From: Astrobacterium formosum
Lineage (GTDB): Bacteria; Pseudomonadota; Alphaproteobacteria; Rhizobiales; Xanthobacteraceae
NCBI GenBank assembly: GCA_030848545.1
Contig: JAVDCA010000020.1
Coordinates: 1-64,000, forward strand
Direction: 5' to 3'
DNA: 64,000 nucleotides
The notes under the pieces are model-generated. The model had not been told where the DNA came from. It did no database searches and saw nothing but the letters and a program-made list of their open reading frames with translations. Shown one piece after another: positions 56,726 through 64,000 of this stretch (the stretch's first letter is position 1; every line of letters starts with the position of its first letter). The translations under genes and the position numbers were made by a program.

Positions 56726-57370
56726 TCAACGCTCGCAGGATGGCCGCACCTTGAGCGAGGCCAGCACCATGTCGATCACTTGCGCACGCCGCGCCGCCAA
56801 CGCCGCCGGCGTGGTCAGATCGCGATCGAAGATCAGCGAGAATGTCGCCCGGTTGGACACGTTGAAGAAACACATGGCGCTGATCGCCCAGTGCAGGTCG
56901 ACCGCATCGATGCCGGACCGGAACAAACCCATGGCGCTGCCGCGGGCACAGATGCGCTCCAGCGCCGACACCACCGACACGTTGAGGGCTCCGATCGCCT
57001 TGGACTTGGCCATGTGACGGCCGCGGTGGGTGTTCTCGATCATCACCAGCCGGATGAATTCCGGATGGGCGTTCTGATAATCGAATGTGAAGCCGACCAG
57101 CTCGGCGAGCGCCGCTTCCGGCTCGAGATCGTCGAGCCGCAAGCCCGCCTCGACGGACCTGATGTCCTGGTAAGCCTGCTCGAGGGCGGCAATGAACAAG
57201 TCTTCCTTGTCCTGGAAGTAATAGTAGATCATCCGCTTGCTGGTGGCGGTATCGGCGGCGATCTCGTCGACGCGGGCGCCGTCGAAGCCCTTCTCGGCGA
57301 AATGCCTGATGGCGACGGAAAGAATATTGCTTCGGGTGGCGGTGGCGTCCTTGCCGGCTCTCACGTCCAT
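56726..57370 (-). CDS. TetR-family transcriptional regulator
   Basis: The 214-residue protein has an N-terminal helix-turn-helix ('VAIRHFAEKGFDGARVDEIAADTATSKRMIYYYFQDKEDLF') and a C-terminal ligand-binding helical domain. ATG 57370 fits; the upstream open frame to 57763 is shadow. The gene it controls may be the propeller protein downstream or a target outside this region. Confidence 0.9.
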   Translation of the reverse strand: MDVRAGKDATATRSNILSVAIRHFAEKGFDGARVDEIAADTATSKRMIYYYFQDKEDLFIAALEQAYQDIRSVEAGLRLDDLEPEAALAELVGFTFDYQNAHPEFIRLVMIENTHRGRHMAKSKAIGALNVSVVSALERICARGSAMGLFRSGIDAVDLHWAISAMCFFNVSNRATFSLIFDRDLTTPAALAARRAQVIDMVLASLKVRPSCER

Positions 57371-57792
57371 GGTCTTGCTCACTCTCGACGGATGACGGCC
57401 TTCGCAGCCGGGCCGAGGATGCTGGCGACAAATCCGCCCAGCCGTTGCCCGGCACGGCCAGCCATGCATGCTCGCGGCGATTTTTGGCGATCCGCCGGCA
57501 AGGTCAATGATCAAGACGTGGGGTTCCGCAAACGCCGCGTTATGGGCGGCCTCCGTGGGCTGCCATATCAGTGCTGGCTTTCGCGGGATCGGACGTGGTC
57601 CGGTGACGACCGCTCGCCTCATGGGCGTTGCCGGATATTCTGCCTGCGCGACCAGTACCCGCCGGGCCCGTGCGCGCCGATCTTTGTGACGCCGTGATGA
57701 CGAGCAACCGTCGCGGTGTCCCCATCCGGCAAGCGCCTGACCCGTAAAAAACCTCGCTGGCACGGCCTCCGTGCATAGCTAAATTCGGCACC
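57371..57792. other. Gene-free spacer
   Basis: About 420 bases upstream of the TetR gene. Overlapping frames on both strands have no family resemblance. I see nothing I can name. Confidence 0.5.
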
Positions 57793-57969
57793 ATGACCGT
57801 GATGATCACCCTGTTCGCCGCCGTTACCGCCGCCGGAATTGGCGTGGCGTGCTGGAACGATCGCGCCCGCGCCAAGCGCGATCGGATCGAACGCGCACGC
57901 GCCGCAATGTCCCAGCGCGGCACCGTGCGGGCCAAGCGGCCGAGCCACAGCCGGCTCTACTGGCCGTAA
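57793..57969 (+). CDS. Small single-span membrane protein
   Basis: A 58-residue ORF has a hydrophobic N-terminal segment ('VMITLFAAVTAAGIGVACW') followed by a strongly basic tail rich in Arg and Lys. This is the profile of a small inner-membrane protein with its C-terminus in the cytoplasm. No clear ribosome site is present and no family is recognised, so this is a prediction only. Confidence 0.45.
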   Translation: MTVMITLFAAVTAAGIGVACWNDRARAKRDRIERARAAMSQRGTVRAKRPSHSRLYWP

Positions 57970-58127
57970 GCGGGCCGTAACGACCGCCATTCCACCTGTC
58001 TCCTGTCCGCCACAGGGCGGCGCATTCCCGGCTCTGCCGCAGGTCTGCCGCATTTCGGCTTCCGTGCAATCACAATCCTGGATTGCAGTCGCGGCGTCGC
58101 TGGGGGGCGACACGGGAGGGGTTCCCG

Positions 58128-58586
58128 ATGGATCGAGCAAGACCGACACGGCGCGGCCGTGCGCTCGCTTTCGCTGCCACCGCCTTCTCGCTCGCCGGCT
58201 GCGTCACGCCGGGAACACCGGTCGCGAGCGCTCCGGAGAAAGACGAACCGGTGCGGCTCGCCGCCGCTCCGGTGCGGCCGAAGCCCACCCGCAGCGCCGA
58301 AACCGCCCACCGATTCGAAGGCCTTGCGTCCTACTACTGGCAGGGCAAGCGGGTGGCCAGCGGCGCCCGCTTCGATCCGGACGGGCTGTCCGCCGCGCAT
58401 CCGTCGCTGCCGTTCGGCACAAGGCTCAAGGTCAGCGATCCCAGCACCGGCCGGAGCGTCGTCGTCACGGTCAACGATCGCGGCCCATTCGTGCGCGGAC
58501 GCGTCCTCGACCTGTCGCGCGGAGCCGCCCGCGCCCTCGGCATGGAGAGCCGCGGCGTCAACCGCGTGCACGCGCAGGTCCTGTAG
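58128..58586 (+). CDS. rlpA: RlpA-like lipoprotein (septal ring lytic transglycosylase family)
   Basis: The 152-residue protein has a lipoprotein signal ('FSLAGC', Cys about 25) and a double-psi beta-barrel domain with 'GLASYYWQGKRVASGARFDP', 'PFGTRLKV' and 'VTVNDRGPFVRGRVLDLSRGAA'. RlpA acts on peptidoglycan strands without stem peptides, often at septa. There is no SPOR domain, so this is a short form. GGGAGG precedes the ATG. Confidence 0.9.
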   Translation: MDRARPTRRGRALAFAATAFSLAGCVTPGTPVASAPEKDEPVRLAAAPVRPKPTRSAETAHRFEGLASYYWQGKRVASGARFDPDGLSAAHPSLPFGTRLKVSDPSTGRSVVVTVNDRGPFVRGRVLDLSRGAARALGMESRGVNRVHAQVL

Positions 58587-58616
58587 GGCTTGCCGGAGGG
58601 CGCCGGCAGCACCGGT

Positions 58617-60698
58617 TCAGGCGAACAAGACGACGATCGAGCGCGCCTCGGCCCGGTAGGTCGGGCCGACGACCGCTGGCGCCGTCAGCCACGGCATGAT
58701 GTCGTCGGGCGACGGAAGCCCGGTGTCGATCCAGCGCTTCCACGCCGGGGCGTCGACGACGCGCAGCGCCGGGAGTTCGAATTCGAGCGGCTCCCAATAG
58801 GCGTTGAGGATCATGTAGACGCGCGGATCGTCCGGCGCGAGTTCGGTCTCCAGCGCGAAGCTGTGCGAGACCGGACGCCAGTCGGGTTCGCCCACCTTGA
58901 CGCCGTGCCAGTGCTTGACGGCGTTGTGGATCAGCCGGTTCAGGGGCACGCGATGGCGTTCGGCCTCGGTGTCGCGCAGGGCCCGGCGGCCGCACAGGAG
59001 ACGCACGAAGCGGTGCAGGTCGGCATGGGCCTCGACGAGCGTCCAGTCGAACCAGTTGGTCTCGCTGTCCTGGCAATAGGCATTGTTGTTGCCGAACTGG
59101 GTGCGACGCACCTCGTCCCCCATGGTGATCATGGGCAGGCCGAAGGACAGCAAGGTGACGGCGAGGAAGTTCTTGCACTGCCGGTTGCGCAGCACTTCGA
59201 TCTGCGGGTCGCTGGTCGGCCCCTCGACGCCGTGATTCCAGGAGCGGTTGTCGTCGGTGCCGTCGCGGTTGCGTTCGCCGTTGGCGAGATTGTGCTTGCG
59301 ATCGTAGGAGACGAGGTCGTTGAGGGTGAAACCGTCGTGGCAGGTGACGAAATTGACGCTCTGCTCGGCTTCGCGCTGTTCGTGCCCGTAGAGATCCGGG
59401 CTTCCCACCAGGCGGTCGGCCATGCGGCCCACCGTGTCCGCCTCGGCGCGGAAGAAAGCCCGCGCATCGTCGCGGAAGCGGCCGTTCCATTCCTTCCAGG
59501 AGTCGCCCAGGAAGGTGCCGACCTGGTAGAGGCCGGCCGGGTCCCACGCCTCGGCGATCAGCTTGGTGCCGGCGAGCACGGGGTCGGTCTCGATGTCCCA
59601 CAGAAGCGGCGGATTGGCGACCGGCATGCCGGTCTCGTCGCGCGAGAGCACCGAGGCGAGATCGAAGCGGAAGCCGTCCACATGCATGGCCTCGACCCAG
59701 TAGCGCAGCGAATCGACGATCATGCGCCGGGCGACCGGATGGCTGGCGTTGAAGGTATTTCCGGTGCCGGTGTAATTGGCGTAGCGGGAACGGTCGCGTT
59801 CGAGGATGTAATAGGCGTTGTTGTCGAAGCCGCGCAGGGACAGTGTCGGCCCGCGGTGATCGCCCTCGGCGGTGTGGTTGAAGACGACGTCGAGGATCAC
59901 CTCGATGCCGGCGCGATGCAGCGCCTTGACCATGTCGCGGAATTCGTCGATGGCGCCGAGCGGGCCGCGACGCGAGGCGTATTCCTGATGAGGGGCGAAG
60001 AAGCTGACTGGCGCATAGCCCCAGTAATTGACCTTGCCGGCCGGCGCGTCATGGACGTCGAACTGGAACACCGGCAGCAGTTCGACGGCGGTGACGCCGA
60101 GGTCGTCCAGATAGGGGATCTTCTCGATCAGCCCCGCATAGGTTCCCCGCAGATCGGGATCGAGACCCGAGCTCGGATGACGGGTGAACCCGCGCACGTG
60201 CATTTCATAGATGATCGTCCGCGACGAGGGCAGGCGCAGCGGCTTGTCGCCCTCCCAGTCGTAGGCGGTGAGGTCGACGACGACGCTCTTCATGGCGCTC
60301 ATCGCATTGTCGCCCGGTCCGCCGGCAGCGGTGCGGTCATAGCCGTCCGGAATCGCGACGTAGCGGCCGTAGGGGTCGATCAGCACCTTGGTGGGATCGA
60401 AGCGCAATCCGATTGCCGGCTCCCAGGGACCATGGACACGATAGCCGTAGAGCTGGCCGGCGGTGATGCCGGGAACGAAGACGTGCCAGTAGTGGTAGGT
60501 GCGGTTGTCGGCGGGATCGAGCCGGATGGTCCGTGACGGCGGGCCGTCGAGGCGGTCAAAGAAGACGAGGTCGACGGCGCTTGCATGGCGCGAGAAGACG
60601 CAGAAATTGACGCCGTCGCGCCCCAGTGTCGCCCCGAGCGGTGCGCTCTTGCCCGCGTTCGGCATGAACGTGGACGGCTTCCGTTCCAGGCTGGCCAT
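58617..60698 (-). CDS. glgX: Glycogen debranching enzyme GlgX
   Basis: The 693-residue enzyme has an N-terminal carbohydrate-binding (CBM48) domain ('PLGATLGRDGVNFCVFSRHA') and a GH13 catalytic barrel. The barrel shows 'DVVFNHTAEG', the nucleophile Asp in 'VDGFRFDLASVL', the Glu in 'LIAEAWDPAG' and 'VTCHDGFTLNDLVSYDRKHN'. It hydrolyses alpha-1,6 branches of glycogen after phosphorylase. GGGAGG precedes ATG 60698. No other glycogen gene is within the window. Confidence 0.95.
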   Translation of the reverse strand: MASLERKPSTFMPNAGKSAPLGATLGRDGVNFCVFSRHASAVDLVFFDRLDGPPSRTIRLDPADNRTYHYWHVFVPGITAGQLYGYRVHGPWEPAIGLRFDPTKVLIDPYGRYVAIPDGYDRTAAGGPGDNAMSAMKSVVVDLTAYDWEGDKPLRLPSSRTIIYEMHVRGFTRHPSSGLDPDLRGTYAGLIEKIPYLDDLGVTAVELLPVFQFDVHDAPAGKVNYWGYAPVSFFAPHQEYASRRGPLGAIDEFRDMVKALHRAGIEVILDVVFNHTAEGDHRGPTLSLRGFDNNAYYILERDRSRYANYTGTGNTFNASHPVARRMIVDSLRYWVEAMHVDGFRFDLASVLSRDETGMPVANPPLLWDIETDPVLAGTKLIAEAWDPAGLYQVGTFLGDSWKEWNGRFRDDARAFFRAEADTVGRMADRLVGSPDLYGHEQREAEQSVNFVTCHDGFTLNDLVSYDRKHNLANGERNRDGTDDNRSWNHGVEGPTSDPQIEVLRNRQCKNFLAVTLLSFGLPMITMGDEVRRTQFGNNNAYCQDSETNWFDWTLVEAHADLHRFVRLLCGRRALRDTEAERHRVPLNRLIHNAVKHWHGVKVGEPDWRPVSHSFALETELAPDDPRVYMILNAYWEPLEFELPALRVVDAPAWKRWIDTGLPSPDDIMPWLTAPAVVGPTYRAEARSIVVLFA

Positions 60699-60900
60699 TC
60701 GCCGCCTCCCCACCCGCTCCGGCAGGTGACGCGGCGCGGCGGCGGATCATATGCTGGATTCGCTGCGAGTTATCGAGGCGAATTCAGCTGGGCGTGCCGG
60801 TATTTAGATAGATACTACCGTCGCGCATGCGTTCACTCCCGCTCGTCGAGGGCTTCCAGCCCACGGCGCCGGCGGCGGCTGGTCCCGTGCCTCCTTGCGC

Positions 60901-62217
60901 CTAGCGCAGAAACTCGGGCGAGATGAGCTTCGGCAGGAACAGCGCCACGTCGGGCCAAACGATGACCAGGACGAGGACGCCCAGCATCGGCAGCAGCATG
61001 ATGCAGGTATCCTTGAGGGCGTCGATCATGCGCATGCCGGCGATCGAACACGAGATCAGCAGGCACAGGCCATAGGGCGGCGTCACCAGCCCGAAGGCGA
61101 GCGAGACGATGCCGACGATGGCGAAATGCACCGGGTCCATGGCGACCGACTTCGCGAGCGGATCGAGGATCGTGCCGACGATGATGATGGACGGGATCGC
61201 GTCGAGGAAGCAGCCGACGACGAGGAATACGAAGGAGATGAAGAAGCCGGTGGCGGTCGGTCCCATGTTCCAGGCCGACACGCCAGAGAGCAGCGCCTTC
61301 GGGATTTCGTAATAGGCCAAGAGCCAGCCGAAGGCACTCGCGGTGCCGACGCAGAACAGCGCCACCGCCGCGAACTTTCCCGTGTCGAGCAGCGCGCCAT
61401 AAAGGCCCTTGATATCCATCTCGCGATAGACGAGCAGCGACAGCATGCCCGCATAGAGGACCGCGATGCAGGCGGATTCCGTCGCCGTGAACCAGCCGAA
61501 AATCTTGCCGCCGATGATGATGAACGGCGTCATCAGCGCCGGGACCGAGACGGCGAGCGACCTGCCCAGTTCCAGCCACGTCGCCTTGGGATAGGTCGGG
61601 TAGCCGCGCAACTTGGCGTAGGTGTGAACAGTCGCCATCTGGGCGAGCCCGATCAGCAATCCGGGAACGATGCCGGCGAGGAACAAGGCGCCGATCGAGA
61701 CGGTGAGGATGCCGCCCCAGACGATCATCAGGATCGACGGCGGGATGATCACGGCGAGAACCGACGACACCGCGGTGATCGCCACCGAGAAGCCGTCGTC
61801 GTAGCCTTCCTTGCGCTGCGCCTCGATGAAAATCTTCGACTGGCTCGCGGCGTCCGCGGTCGACGAGCCGGAGATACCGGCAAAGAAGAACGACAGGACG
61901 ACGTTGATCTGCGCGAGCCCGCCGGGGAAGTGCCCCACCATCGAGCGCGAGAGCCAGACCAGGCGGTCGGTGATGCCGCCGACATTCATCAGGTTGGCGG
62001 TGAGCAGGAAGAACGGCACCGCCAGGAGGATGAAGGAATTGTAGGCGTTGAAGGTCTCCTGCGCGAGGGTCATCGCCGAAAGCCGCGGTTCGATCAGGAG
62101 AATCGGAAGGCAGGCGAGCGCCAGCGCGAAGGCCACCGGAACACGCCAGAACAGGCAGAAGAAGAATATCCCGAACAGAATGATGGCGGCGGTGCCGGGA
62201 GAAAGCACGGTGCCCAT
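60901..62217 (-). CDS. TRAP transporter large permease (DctM family), second system
   Basis: The 438-residue membrane protein shows DctM features: 'LTANLMNVGGITDRLVWLSRSMVGH', 'AGISGSSTADAASQSKIFI' and 'IPPSILMIVWGG'. The ATG at 62217 overlaps the dctQ stop by one base (TGATG); a GTG at 62220 is an alternative. It is the last gene of the second TRAP operon. Confidence 0.92.
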   Translation of the reverse strand: MGTVLSPGTAAIILFGIFFFCLFWRVPVAFALALACLPILLIEPRLSAMTLAQETFNAYNSFILLAVPFFLLTANLMNVGGITDRLVWLSRSMVGHFPGGLAQINVVLSFFFAGISGSSTADAASQSKIFIEAQRKEGYDDGFSVAITAVSSVLAVIIPPSILMIVWGGILTVSIGALFLAGIVPGLLIGLAQMATVHTYAKLRGYPTYPKATWLELGRSLAVSVPALMTPFIIIGGKIFGWFTATESACIAVLYAGMLSLLVYREMDIKGLYGALLDTGKFAAVALFCVGTASAFGWLLAYYEIPKALLSGVSAWNMGPTATGFFISFVFLVVGCFLDAIPSIIIVGTILDPLAKSVAMDPVHFAIVGIVSLAFGLVTPPYGLCLLISCSIAGMRMIDALKDTCIMLLPMLGVLVLVIVWPDVALFLPKLISPEFLR

Positions 62218-62792
62218 CACTCGTGCCCTCCGGATTTGGCTTCGACGTCACCGGTGTCGATGTCCGGCACCGCCGGCGAGCGGCCGGTCAGGATGCCGAT
62301 GTCGTCGTAGATGTGTTCGCCGCAGAACAGGAGCCAGCTCGTCCCGGTGAGCGGCCAAGCGACGTGGATCATCCACAAAGGCAGTTCGGCGAGCTCGGAA
62401 GTCCGGTTCCAGGCGAAGCGCGTGAACTCGATGCCGGTCCAGACGAACACGATCGCGATGATCAGGACGCCGAAGCGGGACACGAGGCGCACGGCGGCGG
62501 ACGCACGCGGCCCCATGAGAGGCCAGACGTCGACTTCGAAATGGGTCCCTTCCCTCACCCCGATCATGGCACCGATCATGATCGTCCAGACGAACAGGAA
62601 GCGCGCCATCTCCTCCGTCCAGATGTAGGACGGGATCAATTCGGTGTAGCGCGAAAAGATCTGCAGACTCACCGGGATGATGAGCACCGCGACCATGATC
62701 ACGAGCAGGACCGAAAGCACACCGTTGAAGCCGGCCATCAGCCAGCGCACAAGGCTTCGCCCTCCCGGATAGGAGCCGGACATTCTGGACAT
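62217..62792 (-). CDS. TRAP transporter small permease (DctQ family), second system
   Basis: The 191-residue protein has four hydrophobic segments and the DctQ signature 'YIWTEEMARFLFVWTIMIGAMIGVREGTHFEVD'. It lies between dctP and dctM and is translationally coupled to dctM. Confidence 0.92.
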   Translation of the reverse strand: MSRMSGSYPGGRSLVRWLMAGFNGVLSVLLVIMVAVLIIPVSLQIFSRYTELIPSYIWTEEMARFLFVWTIMIGAMIGVREGTHFEVDVWPLMGPRASAAVRLVSRFGVLIIAIVFVWTGIEFTRFAWNRTSELAELPLWMIHVAWPLTGTSWLLFCGEHIYDDIGILTGRSPAVPDIDTGDVEAKSGGHE

Positions 62793-62849
62793 GGGATGGA
62801 TCTGGGACGTTTAGCGGCCGGGCCCGAACCCGGCCGCGTGATGGAGACG

Positions 62850-63857
62850 TCAGTTCTGCAGCTTCATGGCATTGATCCGCTCGAAGATCTTGTCGGCGCC
62901 GATCTCCTTGGCATAGGCGGCCATCACCGGCGCGACCAGCTTTTCCATCTCGGCGCGGTCCTTGAAGGCGACGCGCTTGAGCTTGCCGGCCTTCTCGAGC
63001 GCCTCGAGCTTCTGCGCGTCCTCGCCCGACTCGACCTCGCGGCCATAGGCGCCGGCTTCCTTGCCGGCCTTCACGATCGCCTCCTGCAGGTCCTTCGGCA
63101 GGCCCTTGAAGGTCTTGCCGGAGAAGCAGATGGGCCGGATCGTGATGGCGTGCTCGGTGAGCGCGAGATGCGGCGCCACCTCGTAGAACTTCATCGCCTC
63201 GACGCCGGCAGCCTCGTTCTCGCCGGCGGCGATGACGCCGTTCTGGATGGCGTTGTAGACCTCGTTGTAGGCGATCACGGTCGGCGCCATGCCGGCCGCC
63301 GCGAAAGTCCTGCTCCAGATCGGTGCGCCCTGCACCCGCACCTTCAAGCCCTTGATCTCGGCCAGCGAACCCACCGGCTTGTTGACGAAGATGTTGCGCA
63401 CGCCGCCGCCCGCATAGCCGATCAGCATGACGTCGGCCTTCTCGGCGATCTCGTCGGCCACGGGCTTGAGGACGTCGGCGTCGAGCACCTTGTTCCAGTG
63501 ATTGAGACCGCTGAACAGGAACGGCGCATCGATGAAGGGTGCGGCCTTGGAGAAGGTCGACATGTGCGCCGGCGAGACGATGCCGTAGTCGACCGCCCGG
63601 CCCTGGGCCATGTACTCGAAATACTGCTTCTCCAGCCCGAGCGAAGAATTCTTGTGCAGCACGAAATTGATCGGCTTGCCGTAGTATTTCTTCACCAGTT
63701 CCTCGAAGCGCACCAACGCCTTGGTGAAGGCGTGGTCGTCGTTGAACTGGACGGCGCCATTGAGGGTGATGACCTGCTGGGCACCGGCCGGCGCCACACC
63801 GAGGAAGAGCGCGAGCGCGCCCATGGCCAGTAGTCCACGCCTGAGACTATTCGGCAT
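62850..63857 (-). CDS. TRAP transporter substrate-binding protein (DctP family), second system
   Basis: The 335-residue periplasmic protein has a signal peptide (cleavage near 'APAGAQ') and the DctP core with 'GLKVRVQGAPIWSRTFAAAG' containing the carboxylate-binding Arg. GGGAGG precedes ATG 63857; an earlier in-frame start at 63881 is less likely. No enzyme gene is attached within the window, so the substrate is open. Confidence 0.92.
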   Translation of the reverse strand: MPNSLRRGLLAMGALALFLGVAPAGAQQVITLNGAVQFNDDHAFTKALVRFEELVKKYYGKPINFVLHKNSSLGLEKQYFEYMAQGRAVDYGIVSPAHMSTFSKAAPFIDAPFLFSGLNHWNKVLDADVLKPVADEIAEKADVMLIGYAGGGVRNIFVNKPVGSLAEIKGLKVRVQGAPIWSRTFAAAGMAPTVIAYNEVYNAIQNGVIAAGENEAAGVEAMKFYEVAPHLALTEHAITIRPICFSGKTFKGLPKDLQEAIVKAGKEAGAYGREVESGEDAQKLEALEKAGKLKRVAFKDRAEMEKLVAPVMAAYAKEIGADKIFERINAMKLQN

Positions 63858-64000
63858 CAGCTTCCTCCCTGGGGTTTGCACGGGCCTTCGGCCTCATGCT
63901 TTGTCGTTGACATGATTGTGTCGCGAATTGGCGGCGTTGACCAGCCCTCTTTCGGGAACGGTGGCGGCGGGGCGGCGGCCTGGTCCGTCGTCCCCATACA
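63858..64000 (-). other. Leader of the second TRAP operon
   Basis: The ribosome site lies at about 63862-63869. The rest is non-coding as far as I can see and continues outside the window. Confidence 0.5.

Overview
This is a high-GC chromosomal window. Several traits point to an alphaproteobacterium: a ROSE-type thermometer in front of an hsp20 gene, a CIRCE-like site at groESL, many TRAP and ABC solute importers, enolase-superfamily sugar-acid dehydratases, Tat-exported binding proteins, and nested palindromic intergenic repeats of the kind common in Rhizobiales and Rhodospirillales. The genus cannot be decided from the sequence alone. Nearly all genes look chromosomal and catabolic. I see no phage, insertion sequence, CRISPR array or rRNA operon.

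Layout. 0-6.6 kb: a GntR/FadR-type regulator, a complete TRAP importer (dctQ-dctM-dctP) with a strong intrinsic terminator, then two enolase-superfamily dehydratases; together a sugar-acid uptake and dehydration locus. 6.7-17.4 kb: an envelope and efflux region. A histidine kinase is divergent from an RND efflux pair. A DUF3313-like lipoprotein, a patatin-like lipoprotein, a broken methyltransferase pseudogene and an orphan OmpR-type response regulator follow. The kinase and regulator sit at opposite ends and may be partners. 17.9-22.2 kb: three exported alpha/beta hydrolases in a row, the outer two being paralogues flanking a type-B carboxylesterase. 22.3-27.3 kb: a heat-shock island with groES-groEL (minus strand, CIRCE-like site) divergent from two hsp20 genes (the first behind a ROSE thermometer) and a DegP/DegQ-type protease, followed by tRNA-Gly(TCC).

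27.7-32.1 kb: a second, AcrAB-like RND pump. 32.3-36 kb: a four-gene NMT1/SsuA-type ABC importer operon ending in an alpha/beta hydrolase. 36.4-43 kb: a seven-gene operon with an imidazolonepropionase-like amidohydrolase, a Liv-type branched-chain/amide ABC importer and a phosphoribosyltransferase. 43.4-48.7 kb: tRNA-Tyr, rlmB and housekeeping or metabolic genes (GNAT, YgjV-like, TenA, Gfo/Idh/MocA). 48.8-50.6 kb: a sulfide:quinone oxidoreductase and a small membrane protein. Their promoter carries a perfect ATTC-N8-GAAT motif, the published operator of SqrR/BigR-type persulfide sensors.

50.9-58.6 kb: a Tat-exported YtcJ-like amidohydrolase, a vapB antitoxin followed by a collapsed vapC, an Lrp regulator divergent from alanine dehydrogenase, a histidine phosphatase, a beta-propeller-like exported protein, a TetR regulator, a 58-residue membrane ORF and an RlpA-like lipoprotein. 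58.6-64 kb: glgX and a second complete TRAP importer (minus strand). The most useful non-coding signals are the sqr operator/promoter, the ROSE thermometer, the CIRCE-like site, a G-quadruplex-prone leader in front of livH, a pair of diverged intergenic elements at 14.2 and 16.5 kb, and a tRNA-Gly fragment at 17.46 kb.
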